A DNA stretch of 64,000 nt from contig NC_039480.1 of NCBI RefSeq assembly GCF_003590095.1, positions 11,509,328-11,573,327 of the forward strand. Direction: 5' to 3'. Positions 22,546 through 35,200 of this stretch are shown here, piece by piece. Made by a program: the position numbers and the translations under genes. Under the pieces are notes generated by a model, which was not told the DNA's origin, made no database searches, and saw nothing but the letters and a program-made list of their open reading frames with translations. This DNA comes from Trichoplusia ni. Taxonomy: Eukaryota > Arthropoda > Insecta > Lepidoptera > Noctuidae. How positions within the stretch are numbered: the first letter of the stretch is position 1; each line of letters opens with the position of its first letter.

Positions 22546-25500
22546 GTTTCGGAACATTACAAACTCTTAGATTTTCGTATATAAGGCGTTTTTACGTCGC
22601 GTTTCTTACTTTTTAATAAATAAGCACTGACATAGCAATCCAAAAACTATACATGCAGTCTACGCATTTACATAAATAGGGTTTTAATAAAACAATTTCT
22701 TTCGAGTAATATAAAAATGACAATGACGCACAATATTAAAAATATCATTCGTAACGCTTTTATTATGACTATAACATTCTGAATGCATATAAAATGAAAA
22801 TTGTTGGCTTATATAAAATAGTGGATCGTAAAATAAAATGTTAACATTTCGACATTAATATTATCTTCAGTAATAACATTTTACTTTCATCGTCCCGGAC
22901 ACTATTTGCTATAAGCCATTTCATTTGTAGATTCATATTTGTAATACCAACCACAGAAAATTACAAGGGTTTCATAGCGTTTTTTATTGTCATAAGATTA
23001 TTAAATTGTATTGGTACACCACCCTCAACTTTATTTGTCACCAAGCAACATAAATGGCCGTAACAAACTTGTTTAACCTCGATCTTTATTTTAAGTATTT
23101 GTTGTTGTAGCGACAACTTAAATTCATTTGTATAAATTTCAAATGCCTAGTAATCACGGATCTTGAGATACAGCCTGGTAATGGAAAGATACAGGATACG
23201 ATAAAGGTTTTATTCATGGAAACCTCTATCGTATTTCGTTCCTATGTGTATACCACCGATGGGATAGAGGGCGTGATAGTATACTCATATACAACCATAA
23301 CCCATTTCTAAAAGATACATACAACTGTAGCTGTGTTTCAAATAAATGTCAAGACGAACCCAAATATTTCCACGAATGTCGTTTTATCGTCGAATATATC
23401 ATTCTTTGACGTTCGATGTTGATTTATATGTACATAGCAATAATATTTCAATAACACGTGTTTCTTATAAAATATATGAAATTCTGTTACTATTGTAAAG
23501 TGTTTTGTACATGTGAGTCATTGTGTTCAAATAGGAAAGTAAACTGTGTTCGACTCGCGATCCCGCCGCGTCAGCTCATTATTAAGGACACCGGTTGGGT
23601 CCGAAACTAGTCGGGCACCCCCGATAAATACGCGAGGGTAAACCGTTACATCATTTAATAATAAATCAGTCTCACGATATTATAAAAAATAAACTGTTTT
23701 CGTTTTTTTAACTCTCGGACACTTATTCTATTGACAATTGAATAACATTATTTGTATAAAAACCACAGTCCTAATCGCACCTAATCGTTTTTTTTTAATC
23801 TCTAACTATCTACTAAGAAACTAAATACATTTTACTTGTCAAACCTGCCAAAATCTCTATTATCATTTGTGTTCGTGGTAACAATTATCTAATACATGTC
23901 CAACATCTCTTACAATCGAATGAATAGTCCAAGTGTCATGAATGAAACCCCTTACCCCTTTAACGATGACATTACACACAATGTTGTCGTGACTATTCAG
24001 GATGTCCTTTCAACACTACTCAAATAAACTTTATCATAAACTTTTGTAATTGTAGAAGCGAGAGAGCGTACTACAAAATGTAGAGCGGCATCTCGTTTCC
24101 ACACCGAAACAATCTCACTTCAAGAGTTATTGGTAGGTAACCAGGTCACAAATAACACACGAAATTCGAAGTTCGTTATGTTTGTCTGTTCAATTCTGTG
24201 CCGTTTGCTTTACAATTTAAATGCAGTTTACGACGCTCTCGAGAATTCAGGTTGTATACAACACACTAACAGTACTACTACCTGTTTGTAATCAACGAAT
24301 ATAGATTCACAAGAGTCGCCTTTTGAGAATCAACTGGACTGTGCTCGCCGATAGTATCTAGTCGAATTACAGGGTTAGATAGCGATGAGTTCTGATTCAC
24401 TTAAATTTGTTTCTGCCGCTGTTTGAAGGGTATGTTTTTAAGCTCTGGGATTTTTTTACTGTTGGGTATATTTTGTACGTTAATTTTTATATTTAACTAG
24501 CTCTCCGGGTGAACTACAGCCTACAGTCGGTGATAAGAATGAAGACAAAAATACAAAATTCGGTACTTCTTACAATTTTGTATTTTTATGCTCGATGTGC
24601 CAAAAAATTAAGTTCGTAGCTAACGGCTACGGGGCTTTACAGCAATCAAAGACTCTGGAAAAATCATTATTAAAGAAGCTGTGACAAATGACGAATAAAG
24701 ATCACCCTATCATATAATACTATATAATAATACAAAAACAACTTATATAAGCATTCGTTTTACACGAGTCCGTATAAATGTCAATTCGGATAAATGTAAT
24801 TGCAATCTCGTCACTCGTAGCGTGTCACTCCAATACAAAACACAATTACAATATGGCTGCTAGAATAAAATAAAGCCTTTTGTTAACTCTATTTATTTAA
24901 TGAATAGAGCACTGATATTTTGTGCAAATAATGCGATTTATTTAATTGTGTTATTTTTGTTGTAAAAATAAAGCTAAATCAACAAGTTTGGTGCTTTTTC
25001 CTCTTTACTCGTTTTGTTGGTGACATGTATTTTAAAAGCCCGTCAAGTACGAGTCGGAGTAATTGTCGCGTTATTGTAAAAACAAATAAGCTAAAAAATT
25101 TAAACCTTGATTTTTTTTGTGAGAGTCTTAACAGAAATTTCATTATGCGTAAAAAAACAACCGTCTCATCATCAGGTTTCAACAGATATACACTGGTGAC
25201 AGATGGACTGGCAGCGGAGTGGTAAATCAAAAGTATTAATAATCATACATTGTTTAATAATAAATAAAAATAAAATAAATCAATGACATTTCAAACCATA
25301 AAATAATCATCCCATTAACTTTTACAACTTTGATTTTGACAGTTATCATTAACACAACCTAATGATTACGACGACTAGTTTCACAAGAGATTCCGTAACA
25401 GTAAAATGGGTTATGGGAATCAGACGGCAATGGTTTTGTCTGAAATAGAACAGAATCATCTGAATCCGTTATTACTGGAAACCGACCTCAACAAAGCATG

Positions 25501-26997
25501 GGAATTGCTACGCAGATGGACTAATGGTTATTCACAAGAAACCAATTTTGACGTATATTTGCTGGAAAGACTTCGTTGCGACCTTTACTTGTGCAGTACA
25601 AATACCTCAAACCTTTATGTAGTGTTCTGAAATAAAACGAACAAGAAAAAAAATACCGTGATTTCTATTTTGAAATCATGGAACTCATAAATTAATATGG
25701 ATTAAAAGCGGTCCAAAATTGGCGGTGAGCTAAATCAATGTTTTTACTGTTTGGTATATTTGTGGTTATTTATATATTTAACAATTTATATACAAAAAGA
25801 TTTATATTATAAGATATCTCTACCAACAAACACGCGATAAAATCTCCCATCGCTTGTTTCATTTTCAACAATATTAATTCATCCAACATCTATCTTTTAA
25901 TGAAGAAGAATGTCCTTATACGAGACAAATACTATCAGCATAAATATAGCTACCTACCTACATAGTATACTTCATATCTTAAGGGTATCATGCATCTTCT
26001 CAAGGTATACGTATAAACAACGTCGACTATTCAAATATTGTCCGCATAATAACATGTATAAGCTCTCGTGGGATACGAAAATATATTCGAAGTTCAAAAC
26101 GTTGTCTGGCACTTAACTTATTCTATGTTATGACTGAACTACATAAAGGTGTAGAGTTCGTTTTTTTTTGGCCATTGTTATATATTTGTGAGATAGGTTT
26201 GGATAAGAAGGCCAAAACCATATCGTATGAATTACTTTAGCTAGAAATTGTTAAGAAATTGTGCTTTGTATGAAATAATCAATGTAAATACATAAAAAAT
26301 CCTATCATAGTTGTGAACCTCTTCATTTTGAAGTCGGTTCAAAATGTCACTTTTAAAATTTTGCTCTCAAGGGTCATGCTTTATTTTTTTTAGGAAAACT
26401 GAAATGTAGACAACACTAAGGCTAATTTTTTTTCCACGTCAACTTCTTTGCAATACCTACTGATAATTTTAGATAATCTACTGCAATTAATGTAATGGAA
26501 ATAAAACTTATTATTAGTTATTTTGTAACATAAATAAAATAACATTTTAAAACTAAATCCTCACGTAGGATACTTCGTTAGGTTTATTGGATTAAGTTAA
26601 TATTTTAATAAACTATTAATAATAAAAATTATATGGAATAGAATCCATCTGGATAAAAAAAAACAAAACAAAAGCGATTTGAATGAAAGGAAACTCATCC
26701 AGATTTTTACCCAGAAAAAGCGCGTTGGATCGTTAGATTTCAAATAAAAAAATCGAGATTTCAAAAATCCTACGCTAACGCAACTGACAGGTACAAAAAA
26801 TCATACAGCCAACAACAGAATGAATCGGAAGAGACGAATTTATTTAACGGAAAATATCCACCTGAAACTATGGTACTGTCTGCAAAACGTTCCTGAAATA
26901 ATATTCTGAAATAGAAAACGTCAATGTGGGTTTTCAGGAAGAGAAAATTAATTAATTTGATTTTTCACTTTGATTTTTTCTAATTTCAGTTACAGAA
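22546..26997. other. mostly unrecognised AT-rich DNA with one repeat block
   Basis: At 23545-23668 lies 'gactcgcgatcccgccgcgtcagctc ... ggttgggtccgaaactagtcgggcac ... aaataatacatcattta'-type sequence, which I recall as a dispersed lepidopteran repeat. At 24547-24587 there is a perfect 14-bp inverted repeat with a 13-base loop. A 74-codon open frame lies at 25406-25630. No gene can be asserted. Confidence 0.45.
25406..25630 (+). other. 74-codon open frame of uncertain status
   Basis: This frame begins with ATG and ends with a TGA that is followed at once by AATAAA (25632-25637), as a very short gene with a close poly(A) signal might. The peptide is hydrophilic and balanced (TDLNKAWELLRRWTNGYSQ, then LLERLRCDLYLC) and differs from the AT-driven chance frames around it. 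I recognise no family. It could be a remnant exon, a short gene or chance. Confidence 0.2.
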
Positions 26998-27475
26998 TGC
27001 TAGCTGTTGGGCGCGACTTTGTCCACGTGGGCTTTAGTTTGCAGTACGCGGTTTGTAGTGCGTGTTCTTTGAGAATAACAATAAAAGAAGGAATAAATGT
27101 GTCACTAGGAGGTAGCTTGGAACCAGGAAACCAAGAAATAGCTTTATACTGCATATATAATGACAGGAGAAAATAACAATAAATATAGAAAAATCCCAAA
27201 CAGCTAAAACTATAGTCAATCGGATTGGATATTGACGTGACCGTCGGTAAAACAGTACAGCAGTATTACAGTACTCTGGGCTGGATTTTCATTACTGAAC
27301 AGCTAGATGGCGTTGAAATATTTTTTACATTTTTCGGGAAAAAGAACATTTTTTTTCTTAATATAAAGTATCCTATGCAAGAATATGTGTACAAAGTTTC
27401 ATGATGATCGGTTGAGTAGTTTTCGCGTGAAAGTGCAATTAACAAACTTATTTTCACGTTTATATATTGAGACAG
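26998..27475 (+). repeat. degenerate RTE/SINE-type repeat pair
   Basis: The left part 'gctagctgttgggcgcgactttgtccacgtgggcttta' matches the opening of the family seen at 37313 and 48492. The right part 'gtgtacaaagtttcatgatgatcggttgagtagttttcgcgtgaaagtg ... cacgtttatatattgagac' is the usual 3' half of such elements. It may be one old copy or two adjacent ones. Confidence 0.5.
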
Positions 27476-30060
27476 AAGAAGATTACAAGATAGAAGATTA
27501 AATAAGGAGTAAGGATAAGGATAATTAGCGTTTTTCGAAAGGCCGTAATAGTTGAATAAGTTTTGTTGTTTTTTAGAATCTGTTTCTTTTGTATATTTTT
27601 TTAACATGATTCAGTACATTTTTTGCAACAATTCTTATAAATAACATTAATATCTTCTACGTTAACAGATCATTCGCTAAATGCGTCGTAATACAAAATA
27701 ATCGGTTTCGCCCTAAACCGCCAATACCGTTTTTCAAACTCGGGCCGTTCAATTTCGCTTGAATTAAGCAATGAACATTCAAACGCCAATTGATCCAGTG
27801 GCCGTTCAAACATGGTTTATATAGGTACAAAACGGTCCAGAAATGCATTTACATTATTGACATACAGATATGCCGACCGAAGCAAACAAAGCTACAATTG
27901 AAAATCAAATATTAATGACCCCTGATTTTGTGCCAACCAATAAAATTGTCCAATCGATGTTTGGAACGAGCTATAAATAATTTGAATTGCATTTTACTTT
28001 GTGAATTTGTAATGACCAATATTAGTTTTGGATGGAAATTGTATTGTATTGATGTGCGTAATTGATAACAATGCAGGCAGTACGCAGACGGGGTGAACGC
28101 CCTTTGACGGTATGTTGCTTGATTGCGTGCATGAACAAAAGATATTCACTATTTTTTATTAAATCTTGCTGTAGAGGAATTCATTGTGAATTGTTGTAAG
28201 TTATTTATGCGCGTGATGATAATCATGCAAAAAAAAAGTGGCAACGGTTTAGGTTTTCACCAAATATTAAATAATTTCTACGATTGTTTATTTAAAAAGC
28301 TTTTAATACGCATAATTTTCATGAAACTTTATTACACTTTATAGCTAATATGTCTCACCAAGATTTTACAGTAACAATTTTTGTTTTTCCTAGCCTACGG
28401 TGTCCCACTGCTGGGCAAAGGCTTCCCCCAAATCCTTACACTATTTTTCTACTATTGAGTTATAATAATTGACGTAGGTAACTACATTTTCAATACCTAC
28501 CGATTTTCATTTTCACGAGCATTGTATATGGGTGACCTTTATCAGGAACGAACGAACCTCATTCTTTATTCTCTCTTTAACAATTTTCCTTTGTCCATGT
28601 CACGTCGAGCGTCCGTCCTAAGCTAGCCTGTCAAAAATGACCGAAACGACAGTTGGCTTACCATATAGAATGCATTTGTGATTTGTTGAGAATCGAAGTT
28701 AAATCTACATATTCATGTTTTTGAAAATAGACTCTTTTAATCTTTAGATCGTGTTTTGTTATCGTCATTCATTTTTTTTTGTAGTAATGCATATTTTGGT
28801 CATTGTTGGCAATGGTCATGCTTACTTTCTTCACTCATTAATGATTATCATTTATTTAGTAAACACATAATGTTCCTCATTATCCGACTTCATTAAGTAC
28901 CTACAAGCAAAAGTAAGTATCACATTTCCCTAGCTCCCGATTATGTGTTATTGTAAGCGTTTCCTAGCGATATTGTTTATTCACAAACTTATCCTGAACG
29001 TATCGGACGACAATACGCTTGCAAACAATAACTTCTAATCATTGGCTCCGATATTACCGGGACGTGATTGAAAGGCAATTTGCAAAACAACTCGAAGAAA
29101 TTCCATCGAAAGTAGCCTTAAGGCATTGTGTGTAGAAAATGAAAATGTGGACAATAATAATTGGAAACATAAACATCTAGGAAAGATAATGGGTTTGTCG
29201 GAAACATTCCCGATGAAGAAAAGCAAAGTTTACCGTGATCGGCGAATTGTATTCCAATTAAACTTTATTATAAGGTATAACAAGACCGGAGTGTTTAATT
29301 AAAATCAACTTGGTTGATTTTGCCATCTGCGATGGATTAACGAACTAGGTTTAATTAAAAGTACCTATAACATGAGTGGTTTCACAACACTGTGGTTGAT
29401 TTGTGATTAGTTATAAGTTTGTTTGGTGTACCGATACTAATTAATTTTAAGGCTTTATTTAGTAACCCGTTCACAAACAATATTGTGCCAACCCTTAAAA
29501 TTATTCCTACTACTTATGCTTAAAAGATATAAAATTGAACAAAAGGTGATAAAGATTATCACTTGGACTAGAAAATATAGGTCGCATAAAAACAAGATAA
29601 TTCTCGAAAGTACGCGTCAATAACCCACACAAAAGATGGCCGAATTTTCCCCAAACAATATAAAAGAGTGTGTATGTATAAATGTATATGTTTGATATAT
29701 TGTCGGAGCTCGTCAACAAGAATAATCAAGACAATAGTTGTGTTAATGTAATGAGAGCCACCGCACAATTAACGGAGCGAGCCGGCGAGTAACTACCAGA
29801 AACATAGGGCTGTCAACCGCGACTTGATACTGACATACTATTTGGACGTGACGTGAAAATTACGTGTGGAAAATATAAGTTTTGTTATTATTATGTATTA
29901 TTATTTTTTATTCAAATCTTATATGATAATGTTAATAGATGATTCGTTTTAGAAGTTTTTTTTTGTACATTGTAAAAAAATACTTTTTTGTAAGTTATGA
30001 TCAAAATACACGCAGCAATATTTTTAAGTTAAAAATATTATTTAACGAATAAAGCTTACT
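27476..30060. other. no gene seen
   Basis: Non-repetitive sequence of moderate GC lies at about 27650-28020 and 28540-28640. It shows no coding structure and may be non-coding but selected; this is speculative. A short repeat block, 'ggtgtcccactgctgggcaaaggcttccccc', is at about 28399-28429. Confidence 0.4.
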
Positions 30061-30266
30061 TTAAGGGTTCCATACGCAAAGGTCCAAAACGGAACCCTAT
30101 TTCTGTTGTGTACGATATTATAACTCACCAATGTCTGTCCGTCTGTCATCAGGCTGTCCATATCATGATCCGTGGTTGTTTGCCTATTGAAATTTTGCAT
30201 TTGTTCCAATAATGTATTTTTTTGTTCCATTCCAACAAATATTATAAAATGGGGATCAAGGTTAAG
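30061..30266 (+). repeat. dispersed insect repeat, 5' half, cut by the assembly gap
   Basis: It begins 'agggttccatacgcaaaggtccaaaacggaaccc' and continues 'tgtctgtccgtctgtcatcaggctgtcc ... catgatccgtgg ... attgaaattttgca'. This is the 5' half of the family whose 3' end is seen at 14745-14952. The copy runs into the N block, so its length is unknown. Confidence 0.6.
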
Positions 30267-31266
30267 NNNNNNNNNNNNNNNNNNNNNNNNNNNNNNNNNN
30301 NNNNNNNNNNNNNNNNNNNNNNNNNNNNNNNNNNNNNNNNNNNNNNNNNNNNNNNNNNNNNNNNNNNNNNNNNNNNNNNNNNNNNNNNNNNNNNNNNNNN
30401 NNNNNNNNNNNNNNNNNNNNNNNNNNNNNNNNNNNNNNNNNNNNNNNNNNNNNNNNNNNNNNNNNNNNNNNNNNNNNNNNNNNNNNNNNNNNNNNNNNNN
30501 NNNNNNNNNNNNNNNNNNNNNNNNNNNNNNNNNNNNNNNNNNNNNNNNNNNNNNNNNNNNNNNNNNNNNNNNNNNNNNNNNNNNNNNNNNNNNNNNNNNN
30601 NNNNNNNNNNNNNNNNNNNNNNNNNNNNNNNNNNNNNNNNNNNNNNNNNNNNNNNNNNNNNNNNNNNNNNNNNNNNNNNNNNNNNNNNNNNNNNNNNNNN
30701 NNNNNNNNNNNNNNNNNNNNNNNNNNNNNNNNNNNNNNNNNNNNNNNNNNNNNNNNNNNNNNNNNNNNNNNNNNNNNNNNNNNNNNNNNNNNNNNNNNNN
30801 NNNNNNNNNNNNNNNNNNNNNNNNNNNNNNNNNNNNNNNNNNNNNNNNNNNNNNNNNNNNNNNNNNNNNNNNNNNNNNNNNNNNNNNNNNNNNNNNNNNN
30901 NNNNNNNNNNNNNNNNNNNNNNNNNNNNNNNNNNNNNNNNNNNNNNNNNNNNNNNNNNNNNNNNNNNNNNNNNNNNNNNNNNNNNNNNNNNNNNNNNNNN
31001 NNNNNNNNNNNNNNNNNNNNNNNNNNNNNNNNNNNNNNNNNNNNNNNNNNNNNNNNNNNNNNNNNNNNNNNNNNNNNNNNNNNNNNNNNNNNNNNNNNNN
31101 NNNNNNNNNNNNNNNNNNNNNNNNNNNNNNNNNNNNNNNNNNNNNNNNNNNNNNNNNNNNNNNNNNNNNNNNNNNNNNNNNNNNNNNNNNNNNNNNNNNN
31201 NNNNNNNNNNNNNNNNNNNNNNNNNNNNNNNNNNNNNNNNNNNNNNNNNNNNNNNNNNNNNNNNNN
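30267..31266. other. assembly gap of exactly 1,000 N
   Basis: The gap is a round 1,000 bases, so it is probably a placeholder and not a measured length. Sequence to the left and right need not be contiguous at this distance. Long open frames spanning it are artefacts. Confidence 0.99.
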
Positions 31267-31889
31267 TTTAAAATTATATATTCAACAACCCTCTTTTTTA
31301 CATGCTTGATTAATTGCTATGTTAAATCAACTTGCAGGTTATTAGAGAGAGAAAAACAGTTATACAGTAAAATAACACTTATTCTTGCTTTAACTATTTC
31401 TCTCCTAGTTACTTTCATAAAATATTATATTTTTAAGTCTTCAGTTTTACTTTTGGAAAACTATTCAACTTTTTAATTCCATGTTTACTAGTTACATTAC
31501 TGCATTAACCTAACAAATATTAATATTATTAAAGCCATTTAATTACTTTCTCAGTTTTCACACTTCTATCTGCATAATTGATCTTATAAAATACCTTTTT
31601 TACCTCCAAAGGCAACTTGTGGTGGAAGATCACAAATTTCTCAAAGCATTATGTTAGTTATGAATCATTCCAATGTATTTTTAAATTTATGAAACATAAC
31701 TTTATCAATTATGTAGATTATTTGTTTTATCAGATAAAATATAGTTAATTGCAACTAAAACTACACATACAAAACTTGTTGGAATACTTAACTAAATACT
31801 TTATAAACTAATAGTTATACTGTATTATTTAGTAGAAGAATTTGATGATTATTTTTATAAAATTAGCCACAAATTACCAAATCAATAGA

Positions 31890-32025
31890 ATCATTGCCAA
31901 GCCTGTTCTGAACTATGTTGGGTCAGCTACCAGTCTAGCAGATTTCAGCTAAGTACCAGTGTTTTACAAGGAGCGACTGCCTATCTGACCTCCTCAACCC
32001 TGGGCAACACGATACCCCGATACCA
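31890..32025 (-). repeat. LINE/SINE 3'-end repeat, minus orientation
   Basis: Its reverse complement reads 'ggttgaggaggtcagatagg ... ccttgtaaaacactggtacttagctgaaa ... agactggtagctgacccaacatagttc'. This is the same family as 22444-22545, in the opposite orientation. Confidence 0.7.
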
Positions 32026-32094
32026 AATCAATGGAATGTTATTACTATATATTTTTGATTTACTATTTATATAATATCCTGAACCCGATCTCAG

Positions 32095-32249
32095 ATATTC
32101 TATTCGGCATCATCTTTGTCATGTTCTGGTATTTCAACTATTCAATCATCGTGTCCGGGATCAACCAGCTCCGCTCCTCGACAGCACACGACGTGGAGCA
32201 ATATTATGAGCGGCCATTAACTACAGCCGAGACCTCAAACTATTGTTAA
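32095..32249 (+). CDS. probable last coding exon of a small membrane protein (partial)
   Basis: Sequence after a possible acceptor (CTCAG at 32090-32094) encodes a hydrophobic segment (ILFGIIFVMFWYFNYSIIV) followed by a polar tail (NQLRSSTAHDVEQYYERP) to a TAA at 32247-32249. The GC-richer codons of the tail contrast with the surrounding AT-rich DNA, which supports real coding sequence. The exon would enter with one base left over from the preceding exon. I did not find that exon; it may lie in the assembly gap or to its left. The family is not recognised: one membrane helix and a cytosolic tail is all that can be seen. The upstream pyrimidine tract is weak, so the exon start is uncertain. 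Confidence 0.4.
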
Positions 32250-35200
32250 ATTATTATCTAGATGTTATGGTGGGTTAAGTTTGAATAAGGAACTTGTGCA
32301 AAGAGCGGTCGCCATTTTGTTTCATATTTCTTGATGTATTAAATGTTTTTAATATTGTCTTTGGCTTTTGACTAGACACTATTTTAATATATGCACTTTG
32401 ATATCTCGTAATAAAATATTCATAACTGTCGTGCTTTCCTATATCTGCGGAATTCGAAGACATAGTTTTAATATCTAGCTAGACCATAATATACTATTAA
32501 CTAAAGATGGCATGGCCGAAGTTACAATGTATACTAGTTGCCTTATATTATGATATAAAATTATATTTTACTATGAACTATTCAAGTTACAACAATAAGT
32601 ATTGTGTGGCAAATCCCTTGATAAGGTAAAACTGGCCAATGGTTGATAACTTCCTTGAAAATATGACTCATTGCATTTATGGGTATTGAAAATTATCACT
32701 TGGTGTTGTACTTTCTGATACTTGCACTAGTGTTTAATATACATATTAATTTACTTCTGTTTAAGGACTCTTGTCTTTGCTATTTGTCGCGTTGAATTAG
32801 TCAGTTATTTGCTTTTATTGAATTAAAATGTTTATCAATATATAAATTAGTTATCTTAAAAACCTATAAAACTTTATTGCGTTAATAGCCCTAAAGTATC
32901 ATAAATTGTTTATGAAATAAATATTTTAACACCGTCATGATGATAAAATGTATGCAGAAATCTGGCTTTAGTAAAATCTGAAAAATAACACAATTTTATT
33001 TAATTTCTACTTTAACAAACAATAATAGAATTATTTTATACAAAGCAGTTGTCTTGACACGGTCTAAGTCGGCGTCTCAGCGTGTCTAGTTGTTTACGCC
33101 AAGAAAATATCAAGTTCTTTTTATTTCGAGGAAACCTAAAGAAAGGGGTTTTATATTAGTTTCTGCCGAGCATCGGGTTTTGGTTGAACCCACAACGAGA
33201 TCGAGCCACTCAAAAGTCACGTATCAAATGACAAACGCTGGAATGTTCTTAGGCTAGAGAAACCGACACCGGCACACGACAGAATGTGGGGTCACAATAA
33301 AATTCTTTTTCGCTTTGTTGCCGTTTCCAGACAATATTTCTCACAAAATTCAAATATATGAAAGGATTCTTTTACAACAAACGTTTGTAAAGAACAAAAT
33401 TTTTCTTCTTCTTAAATTATATATAACTCGTGAAGATTCCATTCGAAATCATATCACGTAATTATTAGGTATGTTACCTTCAAAACTTAGATACACTACA
33501 CGCGAAATAGCAACTTATTTGTTTTTGATAAAAGAGCAAAGCGTTTGCGGCATCCCCAATTAGGTTTAACTCGATATACTTACTCGTGTTAATAATAAAA
33601 AAGAAAATATTCGCAGCTTTCATAAAAGCTAATAACGAATTTCAGCACTGACGTTGTTCTTGATAAACGTAGGGAGAATACTAATATTAGTAGCAGAGAA
33701 AGTTTGGTCTTATATAATTATATTAGAACATAACTCTTGGTAAGTGTAACAAACAACACTCAGATAATCCGATTGGCCAAGAAAATAACATCAAGTTCAT
33801 CCTTCACCATTACTTATTCAGAATACGTAATTATTGTTGTTTTGCGCAATAAAATAATAAAGTCTTGTAAGAATAACATCTACACAGCTTCCCTGAGTAT
33901 GAAACTCTTCCGAAATCGTCCTAATTGATGTACACAATTTATCTATACTCATAGCTGCAATGTCATTACCGTAATTACTCATAAAAAATGGAAAGTTAAA
34001 CACAATTTTGATAAGAAAACCTGAAACCACTCTCTTTGTACTGTATTTCAGTTTTATCTAAGCAGAAACAGTAATTTGCAGTTTTGTTAAAATGTTGTGA
34101 ATGTGGTGACAGTTTTCCATCGACAGACATTGTACGAGTATTAAGTGATTCTCAATAACGTTATGACGATAAATGAAAATATGTCAACGGTAAAGAAAAA
34201 CATACTCAAAAAGACGCCATCGCTACCGCTGTCTGAAATTGGTCAAATGATATTCGAACACGATTTTCTCAATACTTACAGTCTTTGGTGTTGAACGTTT
34301 TCAGATCTAGAATATATAGATTCTCTTTGTATTGAAGTGCTATTGGATTTGACTCTCAATTTTTGCAATGCAAATTACTTTTTTCAAGGTATTTCATGTT
34401 TTTGCGGATGCTTCTGAAATGCAGTACAAGATATTTATGTGTCGAATGTAGAGGACGAGCAAAGCCGTTAAGTTTGATAACACCCTTACTGTGAAGAAAG
34501 CCATAAACATTTTTTGTTCAAAATTACAGTAGCTACAAATGCTGAGAGTGCCAAATCGTGACACGACTGCGAGTAACATTTTTATCTGTCGTGATCGGGC
34601 TATTTGCTGGAATATCGCGTAATATGACGAGACAACGGTGTTCAACACCAGTTACTTCAAGTTTACGAGTTCCTCAATATTAAGTTAGGCGCTTAACCTA
34701 CGTACTAAGATCTAAAACGACACTTTTATGCGTCATTTTAATTTTGCATTGTGCAAAGTACTTAATTGGAATAACTAGCCTGAAACATATCAGCCCTAAA
34801 AGATACATGAAGAATTAGAAACCTCTAAAGAATACGTCTAGCAAACACACAAATATATTTTTAAGGTAACGTAATTTCGAACAAGAATTCGAGCAGCTAA
34901 TGGATTTTATTTCCTAAAAGATAGACTTTTATATCGAATTTCTTCAATACGTACCTTCGGCCTTCTAAAATTAATTTTGTTGTTCATTGAAGGCGTGCAA
35001 ACCTGTCGTCTCTGACTCCCGATAACGTTGACTGATCGGACGTTGACGGGTGGAATAGATGAGAGAAGTACGTGCTACGTCCGAACTCGGCGTGATGAAT
35101 CGGCGACTTGTAATCGTTGGACTAACACGGGTCCTGTAATTTGTTAAGGGAAAGTTCATTGGGTCCTGGCCCTGCAGATGTGCACTATCATCTATTGTGA

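Noticed and set aside
26970..27219. Frames of 61-69 codons on both strands
   Set aside because: They lie in a degenerate copy of the 'gttgcccgcgacttcgtcc' repeat.
30172..31476. Open frames of 349 and 434 codons
   Set aside because: They consist almost entirely of unknown bases in the assembly gap.
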